Assembly (NCBI GenBank): GCA_029210625.1 | Contig: JARGFU010000003.1 | Coordinates: forward strand, 186,001 to 250,000 | Direction of reading: 5' to 3' | Length of the DNA stretch: 64,000 bases | Source of the DNA: Deltaproteobacteria bacterium | GTDB lineage: Bacteria > Myxococcota > Myxococcia > SLRQ01 | Part shown: positions 1 through 8,600 of the stretch, piece after piece | Position numbering within the stretch: the stretch's first letter is position 1 | Layout: each line of letters opens with the position of its first letter | Made by a program: the position numbers and the translations under genes | Notes under the pieces: generated by a model | Told to the model about the DNA's origin: nothing | Databases searched by the model: none | Seen by the model: only the letters and a program-made list of their open reading frames with translations

Positions 1-1
1 C

Positions 2-331
2 GTCTACCTGGGCATGCTGGCCTGGGACGCCGGCGACTTCGCGGGCGCCCAGAAGGCCTTCCTCCGGGCCCGGGCCTCGGATCGGCTCTCGCCGATGCCG
101 CTCTACCTCCTCGGGCGGACCGAGGAGATGCGCAAGCGTCCCGGCGAGGCGCGCAAGCACTACGCCGCCGCGAAGCGGATCGACCCCACCTTCCACTCGG
201 TGAAGATCCGCGAGGCGATCCTCGATCACGGCGACGGGAAGAAGGAGGAGGCGGTGAGGGCGCTGCGGGAGGTGATGATCACCAACCCCAGCTCCTGGTC
301 GGCGCGCTCGGCGCTCTACCACCTGCAATAG
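2..331 (+). CDS. TPR-repeat protein, C-terminal fragment (5' end outside window)
   Basis: The frame is open from the left edge, so the gene begins upstream and only about its last 109 codons are present. The visible residues form two to three helical-hairpin repeats with the small/aromatic spacing of tetratricopeptide repeats (for example AGDFAGAQKAFLRA, then a repeat around PGEARKHYAAAKRIDP). TPR proteins are protein-binding scaffolds; nothing visible points to a particular partner. It ends in TAG at 329-331, 64 bases before purD, on the same strand. Family is likely; specific function is unknown. Confidence 0.7.
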   Translation, partial: VYLGMLAWDAGDFAGAQKAFLRARASDRLSPMPLYLLGRTEEMRKRPGEARKHYAAAKRIDPTFHSVKIREAILDHGDGKKEEAVRALREVMITNPSSWSARSALYHLQ

Positions 332-365
332 GGCCAGATCCCGCCTCTTTCGAGGCTCGCTTTGC

Positions 366-383
366 CCAGGGCATCGGCCCTGG
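366..383 (+). other. Perfect 7-bp hairpin in the purD leader
   Basis: CCAGGGC (366-372), loop ATCG, GCCCTGG (377-383), ending 12 bases before the purD ATG. No T-run follows, so a classical intrinsic terminator is unlikely; it could end the upstream transcript or limit access to the purD start. No purine-riboswitch-like core is recognisable. Confidence 0.3.
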
Positions 384-395
384 TAGAAGCCGCCC

Positions 396-1679
396 ATGCG
401 AATCCTGGTGGTTGGCCAAGGGGGTCGGGAGCACGCCCTTTCGTGGCGCCTCTCCCGGCCGGAAGAGGACGACGCCGAGCGGGTGGTGATCTGCGCGCCG
501 GGGAGCGCCGGGATCGCCCAGGACGTGGAGGTCGTCCCGGTGCCGGTGGACGACCTCGCGGGCCTCGAGGCCCTGGCCCTCGAGCGGGAGATCGACCTGG
601 TGGTCATCGGCCCGGAGCAGCCCCTGGCGGACGGCCTCGCCGACCGCCTGCGCGCGCGCGGCCTCGCGGTCCTCGGCCCCGACGCCGCCGCGGCCCGGCT
701 GGAGTCGAGCAAGGCCTTCGCCAAGGAGATCATGGACGAGGCCGGGGTGCCCACGGCCGCCTGGGCCGCCTTCGACGACGCGGCCGAGGCGAAGGCCTTC
801 GCCGCCCGCTTCGAGGGCAGGGTCGCGGTGAAGGCCGACGGCCTCGCCGCGGGCAAGGGCGTCATCCTGGCCCACGACCTCGCCGAGGCCGGGGCCGCGG
901 TCGACGCCCTGATGCTCGAGGGTCAGGTGGGTGAGGCCGGTGAGCGGGTGGTGGTCGAGGAATTGCTGATCGGCGAGGAGAAGAGCGCCATCGCCCTCTG
1001 CGACGGCAGCCGGGTGCTGATGCTGGCCGCCTCCGAGGATCACAAGGCGGTGCACGAGGGCGACACCGGCCCGAACACCGGCGGCATGGGGGCCTTCTCC
1101 CCGGTCGAGGGCCTCGACGCCGAGGGGCTGGAGCGAGTGCGCCTCGAGGTGATGCAGCCGATGCTGGAGGTGCTGGCCCGGCGCGGCGCCCCCTTCCGCG
1201 GCGTGCTCTACGCGGGCCTGATGCTCACGGCGGACGGCCCGAAGGTGCTCGAGTTCAACGTGCGCTTCGGCGACCCCGAGACCCAGCCCCTGATGCGCCG
1301 GGTGAAGGGGCCCCTGGCTCCGGCCTTCCTGGCCGCGGCGCAGGGTGATCTCTCGGGGATCGAGCTCGCCTGGCGGGAGGAGACCGCCTGCTGCGTGGTC
1401 CTCTGCAGCGAGGGCTACCCGGGCAGCTACCCCAAGGGGCGGGCCATCACCGGCCTCGAGGGCGTGCCCGAGGACGTGAAGGTCTTCCACGCCGGCACCC
1501 GCTCCGAGGAGGGGGTCTGGCAGACCGCCGGGGGCCGGGTCCTCGGCGTCACCGCCCTCGGGGCGACGATCCGCGAGGCGCGCCGGCGCGCCTATTCCGC
1601 CATCGAGGGCGTGGCCTTCGTGGGTATGCACTTTCGCCGGGACATCGGCGACCGCAAGGGAGAGGAGAGCGAGTCATGA
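396..1679 (+). CDS. purD: Phosphoribosylamine--glycine ligase (GAR synthetase)
   Basis: Catalyses ATP-dependent joining of glycine to 5-phosphoribosylamine, the second step of cytosolic de novo purine synthesis. The 427-residue length is normal. The N-terminal domain opens with MRILVVGQGGREHAL, the family's GGREHAL signature; an ATP-grasp core follows at about 100-290, including NTGGMGAFSP and the metal-binding segment NVRFGDPETQ near residue 288; the C-terminal GARS_C domain closes the protein. The start is ATG 396 with a weak upstream ribosome site. Its stop overlaps purE by ATGA, so the two are probably translationally coupled. Confidence 0.97.
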   Translation: MRILVVGQGGREHALSWRLSRPEEDDAERVVICAPGSAGIAQDVEVVPVPVDDLAGLEALALEREIDLVVIGPEQPLADGLADRLRARGLAVLGPDAAAARLESSKAFAKEIMDEAGVPTAAWAAFDDAAEAKAFAARFEGRVAVKADGLAAGKGVILAHDLAEAGAAVDALMLEGQVGEAGERVVVEELLIGEEKSAIALCDGSRVLMLAASEDHKAVHEGDTGPNTGGMGAFSPVEGLDAEGLERVRLEVMQPMLEVLARRGAPFRGVLYAGLMLTADGPKVLEFNVRFGDPETQPLMRRVKGPLAPAFLAAAQGDLSGIELAWREETACCVVLCSEGYPGSYPKGRAITGLEGVPEDVKVFHAGTRSEEGVWQTAGGRVLGVTALGATIREARRRAYSAIEGVAFVGMHFRRDIGDRKGEESES

Positions 1680-2158
1680 GCGCGCAGGTCCTGCTGCTGA
1701 TGGGTTCGAAGAACGACTGGAAGGTCGTGAAGAAGGCCCGGGACGTCCTGGAAGAGCTCGGGGTCGAGGCCGAGGCCCACGTCTCCTCCGCCCACCGCTC
1801 GCCCGCTCGGACCCTGGAGCTCATCGCCGCCGCCGAGGCGGGGGGGGCCAAGGTCATCATCTGCGCCGCGGGCCTGGCCGCGCACCTGGCCGGGGTGACG
1901 GCGGCCCACACCCTCCTGCCGGTGGTCGCCATCCCCATCGGCGGCGGCAGCCTCGGAGGCCTCGACGCGCTCCTCTCCACCGTGCAGATGCCCCCGGGCA
2001 TCCCCGTGGCCACCGTGGGCATCGATCGCGGGAAGAACGCCGGCCTCCTCGCCGCGCAGATCATCGCGCTCTCGGACGAGGGGCTGCGCGGCCGGCTCCA
2101 GGCCTTCCGGAAGGCGCAGACCGAGGCCGTGGCCGGCGACGACGGCGAGCTGGTGTGA
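1676..2158 (+). CDS. purE: N5-carboxyaminoimidazole ribonucleotide mutase (PurE)
   Basis: Rearranges N5-CAIR to CAIR in purine synthesis; normally works with PurK, which is not in this window. The 160-residue single domain has the N-terminal phosphate-binding loop (MGSKNDW, where most class I enzymes have MGSxSD), the SSAHRSP motif near residues 38-44 carrying the catalytic histidine, and the AAHLAG segment. It overlaps purD by ATGA and its own stop is overlapped by the next start (GTGA). The N in the loop is a mild departure from the usual sequence, otherwise the assignment is clear. Confidence 0.95.
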   Translation: MSAQVLLLMGSKNDWKVVKKARDVLEELGVEAEAHVSSAHRSPARTLELIAAAEAGGAKVIICAAGLAAHLAGVTAAHTLLPVVAIPIGGGSLGGLDALLSTVQMPPGIPVATVGIDRGKNAGLLAAQIIALSDEGLRGRLQAFRKAQTEAVAGDDGELV

Positions 2159-2976
2159 GGGGAGCGCCCCCCGGCAGCTCCGGGCCGACGTCGACGGGCA
2201 CCTCGCGCCTTCTCCTCTCCGGCGGCCTGGCCACCGGCTGGTTCGGGTTGCAGGTCCTCGCGGGACGGTCGCTGGACGAGCGCGGGTTCGGGCTCTTCAC
2301 CCTGGCGACCACCGCCGCGGCCCTCGCCCTGGCCCTCGTCGCCCGAAGCCCGCGAGGGTGGCCCGGGAGCGACCCTCGCGCGCTCCCGGAGGCCCGGACC
2401 GGACACCGGGCGGTGGAGGCCGCGCGAGCGCTCACGCTGCGCCTCGACCGGCTCTTGATCCCCTTCTTCGTGGATCTGCCCATGCTGGGCTTCTATGCCG
2501 CGGCGGCGAACTTTCTCTTCGTCTTCGACCTGCTGGGGGTGGGGCAGGCGGAATACCAGCGGTCGCGTCCCGGCCGGACCGGCGAGGCCGCCTTCGCCCG
2601 GGCCTGGTTGGCGCCCCTGGGGCTGGTGGGCCTGGGATTGGCGGTCCTGGTCGGGGTCGTCCCCGCCGCGCTCCATCTCTTCTTCTCGGGGCGCTTCGAC
2701 GCCTCGGCCGGGCTGCTGCTCCCCCTGGCCGCCGTGGCCTCGCTCCGGATGCTGCAGGCGGTCCCGGGGGGCCTGCTCGCCGCTCGGCCGAAGGAGGAGA
2801 GACGGGGGTGGCTCCTGCACTTCGAGGGGGCGATGGTCGTGCTCCAGCTGGCGCTGCTCTTCCTCCTCCTGCCCATGATCGGCTTGATGGGAGCGGTCCT
2901 CGCCAACGGCGTGATCGCCGCGCTCCGGCTGGCAACCTACAGCTCGATCGCGCGGCGGGTGGAGGCCGGGAGGTGA
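2155..2976 (+). CDS. Shortened Wzx/MATE-like polysaccharide flippase homologue
   Basis: A 273-residue hydrophobic protein starting at GTG 2155, overlapping the purE stop. Residues 15-62 look like the first two helices of a polysaccharide flippase (LATGWFGLQVLAGRSLDERG, the entry typical of the family), but residue 65 onward matches the middle-to-C-terminal half: a charged helix ending LDRLLIPFFV, the paired helices around FYAAAANFLFVFDL, and a final helix pair. Family members normally have 12-14 helices and 400-500 residues, so roughly four to six central helices are missing. It may be an internally deleted remnant or a half-size transporter. A full-length flippase lies at 11192-12637. Confidence 0.5.
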   Translation: MRGAPPGSSGPTSTGTSRLLLSGGLATGWFGLQVLAGRSLDERGFGLFTLATTAAALALALVARSPRGWPGSDPRALPEARTGHRAVEAARALTLRLDRLLIPFFVDLPMLGFYAAAANFLFVFDLLGVGQAEYQRSRPGRTGEAAFARAWLAPLGLVGLGLAVLVGVVPAALHLFFSGRFDASAGLLLPLAAVASLRMLQAVPGGLLAARPKEERRGWLLHFEGAMVVLQLALLFLLLPMIGLMGAVLANGVIAALRLATYSSIARRVEAGR

Positions 2977-3067
2977 GCATCTCCATTGACCGGCCTGGAC
3001 GCGCGAAGTACCAACGTCGCGCGACGGCCGACGGGTCGGCGCCTCATCTGTGCCGCCGCGGAAGGTC

Positions 3068-3955
3068 ATGAGCATCCAACACGTCGTCGTCACGCCGGTA
3101 CACAACGAGCAGGATCACTTGCCGGCGCTGCTGCGCTCGATGGCAGCCCAGACGCTCCCCCCCACCGAGTGGATCCTGGTCGATGACCACTCCACGGACG
3201 GTACCCGGGAGCTCATCGAGGCGTTCTGCCTGGAGCACCCCTGGGCGCGGCGGATCGAGGGGGACGTCACCGTGGACCGCGAGCTGGGTGGGAAGGTCGC
3301 CCGGCTCTTCCTCCAGGGGCTCTCCCGGGCCCGGACCGACTGGGAGTTCCTCTCCAAGATCGACGCGGACCTCACGCTGCCCGACGACTACTTCGAGCGC
3401 GTCTTCCAGCTCTTCGCGGATCGAGAGCGTCTCGGGATCGCCGGCGGCGGCTGCTACGAGTACCGGAACGGCAAGAAGTGGTACGAGGCCGTCCCCCCGG
3501 ATCACACGCGAGGGGCGCTGAAGACCTACCGGCGGGCGTGCTGGGACGAGTGGGGCGGCGTACGGCCGGTGAACGGCTGGGACGGGATCGACGGCTTCCT
3601 GGCTCAGATGAACGGGTGGCAGACCCGCAGCTTCCCGGAGATCGAGGTCATCCACCACCGGCCCTCGGGCTCGGCGCGGGGGGTGATCCGCGGCCGCTTC
3701 CGGGCCGGTGAGTTCGCCCACTTCATGGGCTACCACCCGCTCTTCCTCGCCGCTCGCTGCCTGCGGCGGGCCGCCGATCGGCCCGCGGTCCTCGGGAGCC
3801 TGGCGCTGGGCGCGGGCTTCGTCTGGTCCCATCTCAGAGACCGGCCGGTCTTCGAAGAGCGCGAGGTGGTCGAATACCTGCGCGAGCGCCAGCTGCGGCG
3901 ACTCGGCCTCGGCGTGCTCCTCGATCGGGCCTCGAGGCGACCGGGGAAGGAATGA
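3068..3955 (+). CDS. Glycosyltransferase family 2
   Basis: A GT-A fold glycosyltransferase of 295 residues that would add a sugar from a nucleotide donor during repeat-unit assembly at the inner membrane face. The N-terminus has the nucleotide-binding pattern VVVTPVHNEQDHLP and DDHSTDGT; the metal-binding DxD-type motif is in SKIDADLTLPDDY near residue 100. ATG 3068 is preferred over the in-frame GTG 3050 because GGAAGG lies just upstream of it. The stop overlaps the next gene by ATGA. Sugar donor and acceptor cannot be told from sequence. Confidence 0.88.
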   Translation: MSIQHVVVTPVHNEQDHLPALLRSMAAQTLPPTEWILVDDHSTDGTRELIEAFCLEHPWARRIEGDVTVDRELGGKVARLFLQGLSRARTDWEFLSKIDADLTLPDDYFERVFQLFADRERLGIAGGGCYEYRNGKKWYEAVPPDHTRGALKTYRRACWDEWGGVRPVNGWDGIDGFLAQMNGWQTRSFPEIEVIHHRPSGSARGVIRGRFRAGEFAHFMGYHPLFLAARCLRRAADRPAVLGSLALGAGFVWSHLRDRPVFEEREVVEYLRERQLRRLGLGVLLDRASRRPGKE

Positions 3956-4413
3956 GCCGCGGGCGGCCCGAGACGGTGCTGCTGGTCGCATCCCACGGAG
4001 GCCACTGGGCGCAGCTGCGCCGGCTCGACCGGGCCTTCGAGGGGATGCGTTGCGTCTATCTCTCCACCGAGCAGGGGCTCGAGGCCGAGGTCGCGCCAGC
4101 GCAGCTCCACGTGGTGATGGACGCGAACCTGCAGACCCGGGGCAAGCTGCTCGTGATGGCGGCGCAGGTGCTCCGGGTCATGGTGAGGATCCGTCCCACG
4201 CTCGTCGTCTCCACCGGCGCGGCTCCGGGTTTCTTCGCGCTGCTCTACGGCAAGGCGATGGGCGCCCGCACCATCTGGGTGGACAGCGTCGCGAACGCCG
4301 AGCGCCTGTCGGTCTCGGGAGCGAAGGTCCGCCCCTTCGCCGACCTCTGGCTCACCCAGTGGCCGCACCTCGCCCGGCCGGAGGGGCCGCGCTACGAGGG
4401 GAGCGTGCTTTGA
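3952..4413 (+). CDS. Alg14/PssD-like glycosyltransferase acceptor subunit
   Basis: A 153-residue protein resembling Alg14 and its bacterial relatives (PssD, Cps14F type), the half of a split GT-B enzyme that anchors the complex and binds the lipid-linked acceptor. Seen: N-terminal VLLVASHGGHWAQLRRL (the family's GGH motif), the PTLVVSTGAAPGFF segment and the DSVANAERLS loop. It overlaps both neighbours by four bases; the next gene encodes the donor-binding half, as in Gram-positive capsule loci. Assignment as a pair is strong. Confidence 0.85.
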   Translation: MSRGRPETVLLVASHGGHWAQLRRLDRAFEGMRCVYLSTEQGLEAEVAPAQLHVVMDANLQTRGKLLVMAAQVLRVMVRIRPTLVVSTGAAPGFFALLYGKAMGARTIWVDSVANAERLSVSGAKVRPFADLWLTQWPHLARPEGPRYEGSVL

Positions 4414-4901
4414 TCTTCGTCACCGTCGGGACGCAGCTCCCCTTCGATCGCCTCGTGCGCGCGGTGGACGCCTGGGCAGGGGAGCACCCGGGGCAGGAGG
4501 TCGTGATCCAGACGGCGTCCGGGGGCAGGCCGCCGGAGCATTGCCAGGCCCACGAGACGCTGGCGCCGGAGGCCTGGCGAGCGCTCTTCGATCGGGCGGA
4601 TCTGGTGGTCGCCCACGCTGGCATCGGGACCATCCTCTCCTGCCGGGAGGCCGGGAGGCGCCTGATCGTCGTCCCCCGGGAGGCCGCGCGGGGGGAGCAC
4701 CGGAACGATCATCAGCTGGCCACCGTCGCCTCCCTCGGCGACCTGCCGGGCATCCGGGTGATCACGGAGGTCGAGGACCTCCCCGAGGCCATCGAGGTGG
4801 CGCTCTCCGAGCCGGCGACCGGACACTCCCGGGAGAGCGCCGAGCTGGAGAGGCTCGTCGGTTGCCTCCGGCGCTTCGCGCTCGGCGAACGGGACGCGTG
4901 A
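4410..4901 (+). CDS. Alg13/PssE-like glycosyltransferase catalytic subunit
   Basis: The 163-residue C-terminal half of the split GT-B glycosyltransferase; it binds the nucleotide sugar. It begins IFVTVGTQLPFDRLVRAVD, the family hallmark, and has the conserved HAGIGTILSCREAGRRLIVVPR donor-binding region near residues 70-90 followed by HRNDHQ. The start is TTG 4410, whose bases overlap the previous stop (TTGA); it is the only start that preserves the N-terminal motif. With the preceding gene it should form one active transferase. Confidence 0.87.
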   Translation: MIFVTVGTQLPFDRLVRAVDAWAGEHPGQEVVIQTASGGRPPEHCQAHETLAPEAWRALFDRADLVVAHAGIGTILSCREAGRRLIVVPREAARGEHRNDHQLATVASLGDLPGIRVITEVEDLPEAIEVALSEPATGHSRESAELERLVGCLRRFALGERDA

Positions 4902-4909
4902 GACCTGGC

Positions 4910-5611
4910 CTAGCGGCGGCCGTAGACGAAGAAGTGGGCGCGGGTGCCCGTCTCGACGTCGTTCGCGTAGGGAATCGGGTTCTCGATCCGCTCGATCAGT
5001 GACCACTCCGGGGCGTGGGTCTCCACCCAGGGGGTGAAGCGCCGGTAGCGGACGTGGTCGTTCCCGAAGTCAGGCTTGTCGACGTCGCTCGAGAAGACGA
5101 TGACGTGGCGGAGGGCGGCCGCGAAGAGGGTCCGCAGGTGCGCCTCGAAGACCTCGTCCTCCACCAGATGGTAGATGACGTCGAGGGAGAGCACGAGCTC
5201 GGCCTGCTCGCCCTGGTAGTCGGAGAGGAGGGCGAAGGACTTGCTCGGGTCGCTCGAGAAGATCTCCCGGCAACGCTCCACGGCCGTCAGGCTGACGTCG
5301 AAGCCACGGTAGGTGGGGTACTCGGCCAGGCGAAGCTGGTTTCCGTCGCCGCAGCCGAACTCCATCACCGACTGGACCTGGTGCTCGGCGACGAAGGCGT
5401 TGAGGACCCCGGCCTTGAAGCGAGCGAACTCGCCGTAGGAGCCCGCTCCGGAGGTCCCCTCCGACGCATAGCGCTGCTCCCAGTACCGGGCGCTGCCGCG
5501 GAAGCGGTGAAGCGCTGCGAGCCTGCGCTTCAGCGCACGAAGGAGCGGTCCGACGACCGGAGTCTTGCTCAACAGCGCTTTCACGGTGGGGATGTGTATA
5601 CCAACACGCAT
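4910..5611 (-). CDS. Class I SAM-dependent methyltransferase
   Basis: A 233-residue protein with a Rossmann-type methyltransferase core: motif I MEFGCGDGNQL near residues 94-104, the acidic loop RGFDVSLTAVERC, and LVLSLDVIYHL as motif IV. In this setting it probably methylates a sugar of the polysaccharide repeat, but that is inferred from position only. It runs against its neighbours: convergent with the Alg13-like gene (8 bases apart) and divergent from the fused ligase gene at 5637. The intergenic promoter region with that gene is only 25 bases. Confidence 0.8.
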   Translation of the reverse strand: MRVGIHIPTVKALLSKTPVVGPLLRALKRRLAALHRFRGSARYWEQRYASEGTSGAGSYGEFARFKAGVLNAFVAEHQVQSVMEFGCGDGNQLRLAEYPTYRGFDVSLTAVERCREIFSSDPSKSFALLSDYQGEQAELVLSLDVIYHLVEDEVFEAHLRTLFAAALRHVIVFSSDVDKPDFGNDHVRYRRFTPWVETHAPEWSLIERIENPIPYANDVETGTRAHFFVYGRR

Positions 5612-5636
5612 TCCTTGCGAATGCAGAAGTCAGGGT

Positions 5637-8600
5637 ATGTTTGCGCCCGTGAACGACGCGCCGAACGCCCGCTGGATACACCATCTGATCGCCGGGACGG
5701 TCGTGGCCTACGGCGCCTTCGTGCCGATGAGCATCGCCGGCGTGCAGGTGAGTTTCCTGCTGGCGCTGGGGGCGCTGGCGGCGCTGGGGTTCAGGGAGAC
5801 CCGCCCCCGGCTCACGCCCACTCCCTTCGACGGCGCGGTCCTGCTCTTCGTCGTCGTGGTGAGCGTCTCGGGGCTCACCAGTCACTTCTCGTCGCCGGGT
5901 GAGAGGGAGGCTTTCGACGCGTGGAGGTTCCTCGCGCTCTTCACCCTCTATGCGGGCCTGGCCTGGAAGCCCCGGCTCGCATCCTGGATGCTGCTGGCCT
6001 GCTTCGGGGTGGGGATCCTCGTCTCGGTCTACGGCATCCTCCAGCACTACACGGGGATCGACATCTCGCGCTCGGCGGTCAACGCGGTGCAGCGTCGGTC
6101 GGACGTACTGGCGACACGCTTCCGGCCCAGCGGGACCTTCCGGATCCCGTCGACCCTGGCCTTCGTCCTGTCCATCCTGATCCCGATCGCCATCGCCTTC
6201 GCGCTGGAGTGGGCGAGTCGGTTGAGGGACCGGCTGCTCATCCTGGCCGGGACGGTGCCGGCGCTCGTCGTCCTGGGCCACACCCAGGTTCGCGCCGCCT
6301 GGATGGGGCTCGGCGCGGGCCTGGTGATCATGGCGGCCCGCCGCTCTCCGGTGACCTTCCTGTCGATGGTCGGGGCGCTGGTGGTGCTCAGCGTCGGGCT
6401 CGTGACCTTCTCGCCGGCGGTGGGGAAGAAGGCCGAGGTCATGTTCGACCTGAAGTACGACGCCAACGCCGATCGGATCTTCTTCTGGGCGCGCTCGCTG
6501 GAGATGGCAGGGGACGCCCCGGCGCTGGGCATCGGCTACGGCCACTTCACGCCCGCCACGGACTGGTACTACGACCGCCTCGACATGGAGCAGCCCGTGC
6601 GCTGCCACGCGCACAACAACTTTCTCCATCTGTGGGCCGTCGCGGGCCCCCTCGGGCTGGCCGCCTTCCTCTGGATCTTCACCATCTTCTTCGGGGTCAC
6701 CTCGGCGACCTATGGAAAGGCCAGGGGCCCGGTGGGTCATCGCTTCGCTGCCGCGTGCGCTCTCGGCAGCATGGGGGGCGTGTTCGCGTTCCTCGTCGCA
6801 GGGCTGACCCAGGATCCCTTCTTCAGCGCGGAGACCTTCTACGCCCTCACCCTCGCGCTCTCCCTGGGCACCGTGGCGGCCCGCTGGGTGGGAGAGGAGG
6901 AGGTGCTCTCCCGGCTCCGGGCTCGCTGGCTCGATGGCCTCCTCCCTGGCCTCGCCGGCCTCGTCATCGCGAGTAGCCAGGGGGTCTGGGAGGCAGATCT
7001 GGGGATGTCGGGGATCGTCCTCGGTCGGGGCGCGGTTCCGCGCATGGCTGCCCTGGGCCTCGGGCTCGCCGCGGTGGTGGTGGCCTCCCTGGACCGGGGG
7101 CATCGCCAGCGGGTGCTTCGCGACCCCTTCTCGCAGGCGGTCGTCCTCGCGCTGGTCTTCGTGAACCTGACCTACCTGGTCACGATTCACGGGCTCCTGC
7201 CTTCCCTGGGGACGGGAACCTTCACCGGACCCTGGGCCCCGGCGGGGGCCACGGCGGCGCTCGCGGCCGCCCTCGCGATCAGGATCGTCGCGCTGCTCCG
7301 CCCCTCCGCGCCTCGCCTGTGGGTCCTCGTAGGGTCCACCGTGGGCGTGGCCCTGTTGACCCTGGGCGTGCCGGAGCTCGTTCACGGACCCTCGGAGGAT
7401 GGGACGGCGGCGCCGGCGGTGCTCACCCGGGAGACGCCGGTGCGCCCGGATCGCAGGGCCTACGTGGGGAGGTTGGAGGTCGGAGGTCAGGACTGCCTGG
7501 CCTCCGTCATCTCCAGCGGTGCGGTCTTGACCCACCGCGTCTGCGCGGAGCGCTTGCCGGCCCGGCTGACGCTGGCGGGAGGGGGAGAGCAGCGCTGCAC
7601 CGGGATCGCGGATCTCCACAGCCAGACGGGAGCGGTGACCGTGACCTGCCGGGACCCCGGCCAGGCGCGGGACCTGCTCGACACCACCGGCGGTCCGCTC
7701 TCCTTGCAGCTCGGGGACGCAGGCGCGGCGAGCCTGGTGGCGCTCCAGCCCGGAGGGGAGACGCCCTGCCGGGTCCTCGCCGGGAGCCCGCGGCGCCTTC
7801 GTTGTGACGCCCCGGTCGCGCCGGGGGCTCCTCTCCTCGACGAGGACTCGCGGATCGTCGGTGTGGTCGGGGAGGGGGCGGAGATCCTGGAGCCGGTCGG
7901 ACCGCTGCTGTCCAGAGACTTCGATCGGGACGGGGTTCCCGATGGCGCGGACAACTGCCCCCGGGTCGCCAACCCGCGGCAGAGTGACTCGGACCGCGAC
8001 TGGATTGGCGACGCCTGCGAGCCCCTGACCCACGCGGCGGGGCTGGGGGATGGGCGGGTGGTGGCCGCCAACGCGGTGGGAGAGGTCTCTCTCTACCGAC
8101 CGGAGGGCGGGCGACTGCGGCCGCTGGGAGCGCCGCTGATCCGTGACCTGAGCGCGCGATGGTCGGGAGTGGCGGTCATCGAAGAGGGGATCGTGGTCGC
8201 GTCCAATCGAGATGGAGACTGGCGGCTGGTCTCCCTCGCGGGCTCGGTCGAGGCGGTCCTGGACTTCCCCGACGGCTCTCGCTGGATCGATCTCGTCGGC
8301 GCGAGAGGCCCGGCCGGCGTCGCGCTCGTCGGGGCTCGGAACCGGGATCGGCGGCTCGTGGTGGTGGAGCCCGCACCGGGTTCCCTGAAGCTGGTCTCGG
8401 AGCGAGCCGACCCGGGGCGCGGCCCCTTCCGTGCGATCGCCAGCGGAGACCTCACCGGTGATGGACTGGACGAGATCGTGGTCTGTCGAGGTGGTGACCA
8501 ATATCCGGCGGTGATGGAGGTCTACGGTCTGGACGAGGCCTCGAACCTGGTCGAGCTGGCTGGGGCGCGCTTCCCCGCAGAGCGCGTGCGGCCGGAGGAC

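Noticed and set aside
5070-8501. 1143-codon open frame on the minus strand
   Set aside because: Antisense to the fused ligase gene; Arg/Gly/Pro/His-rich composition typical of high-GC shadow frames and no recognisable domain.
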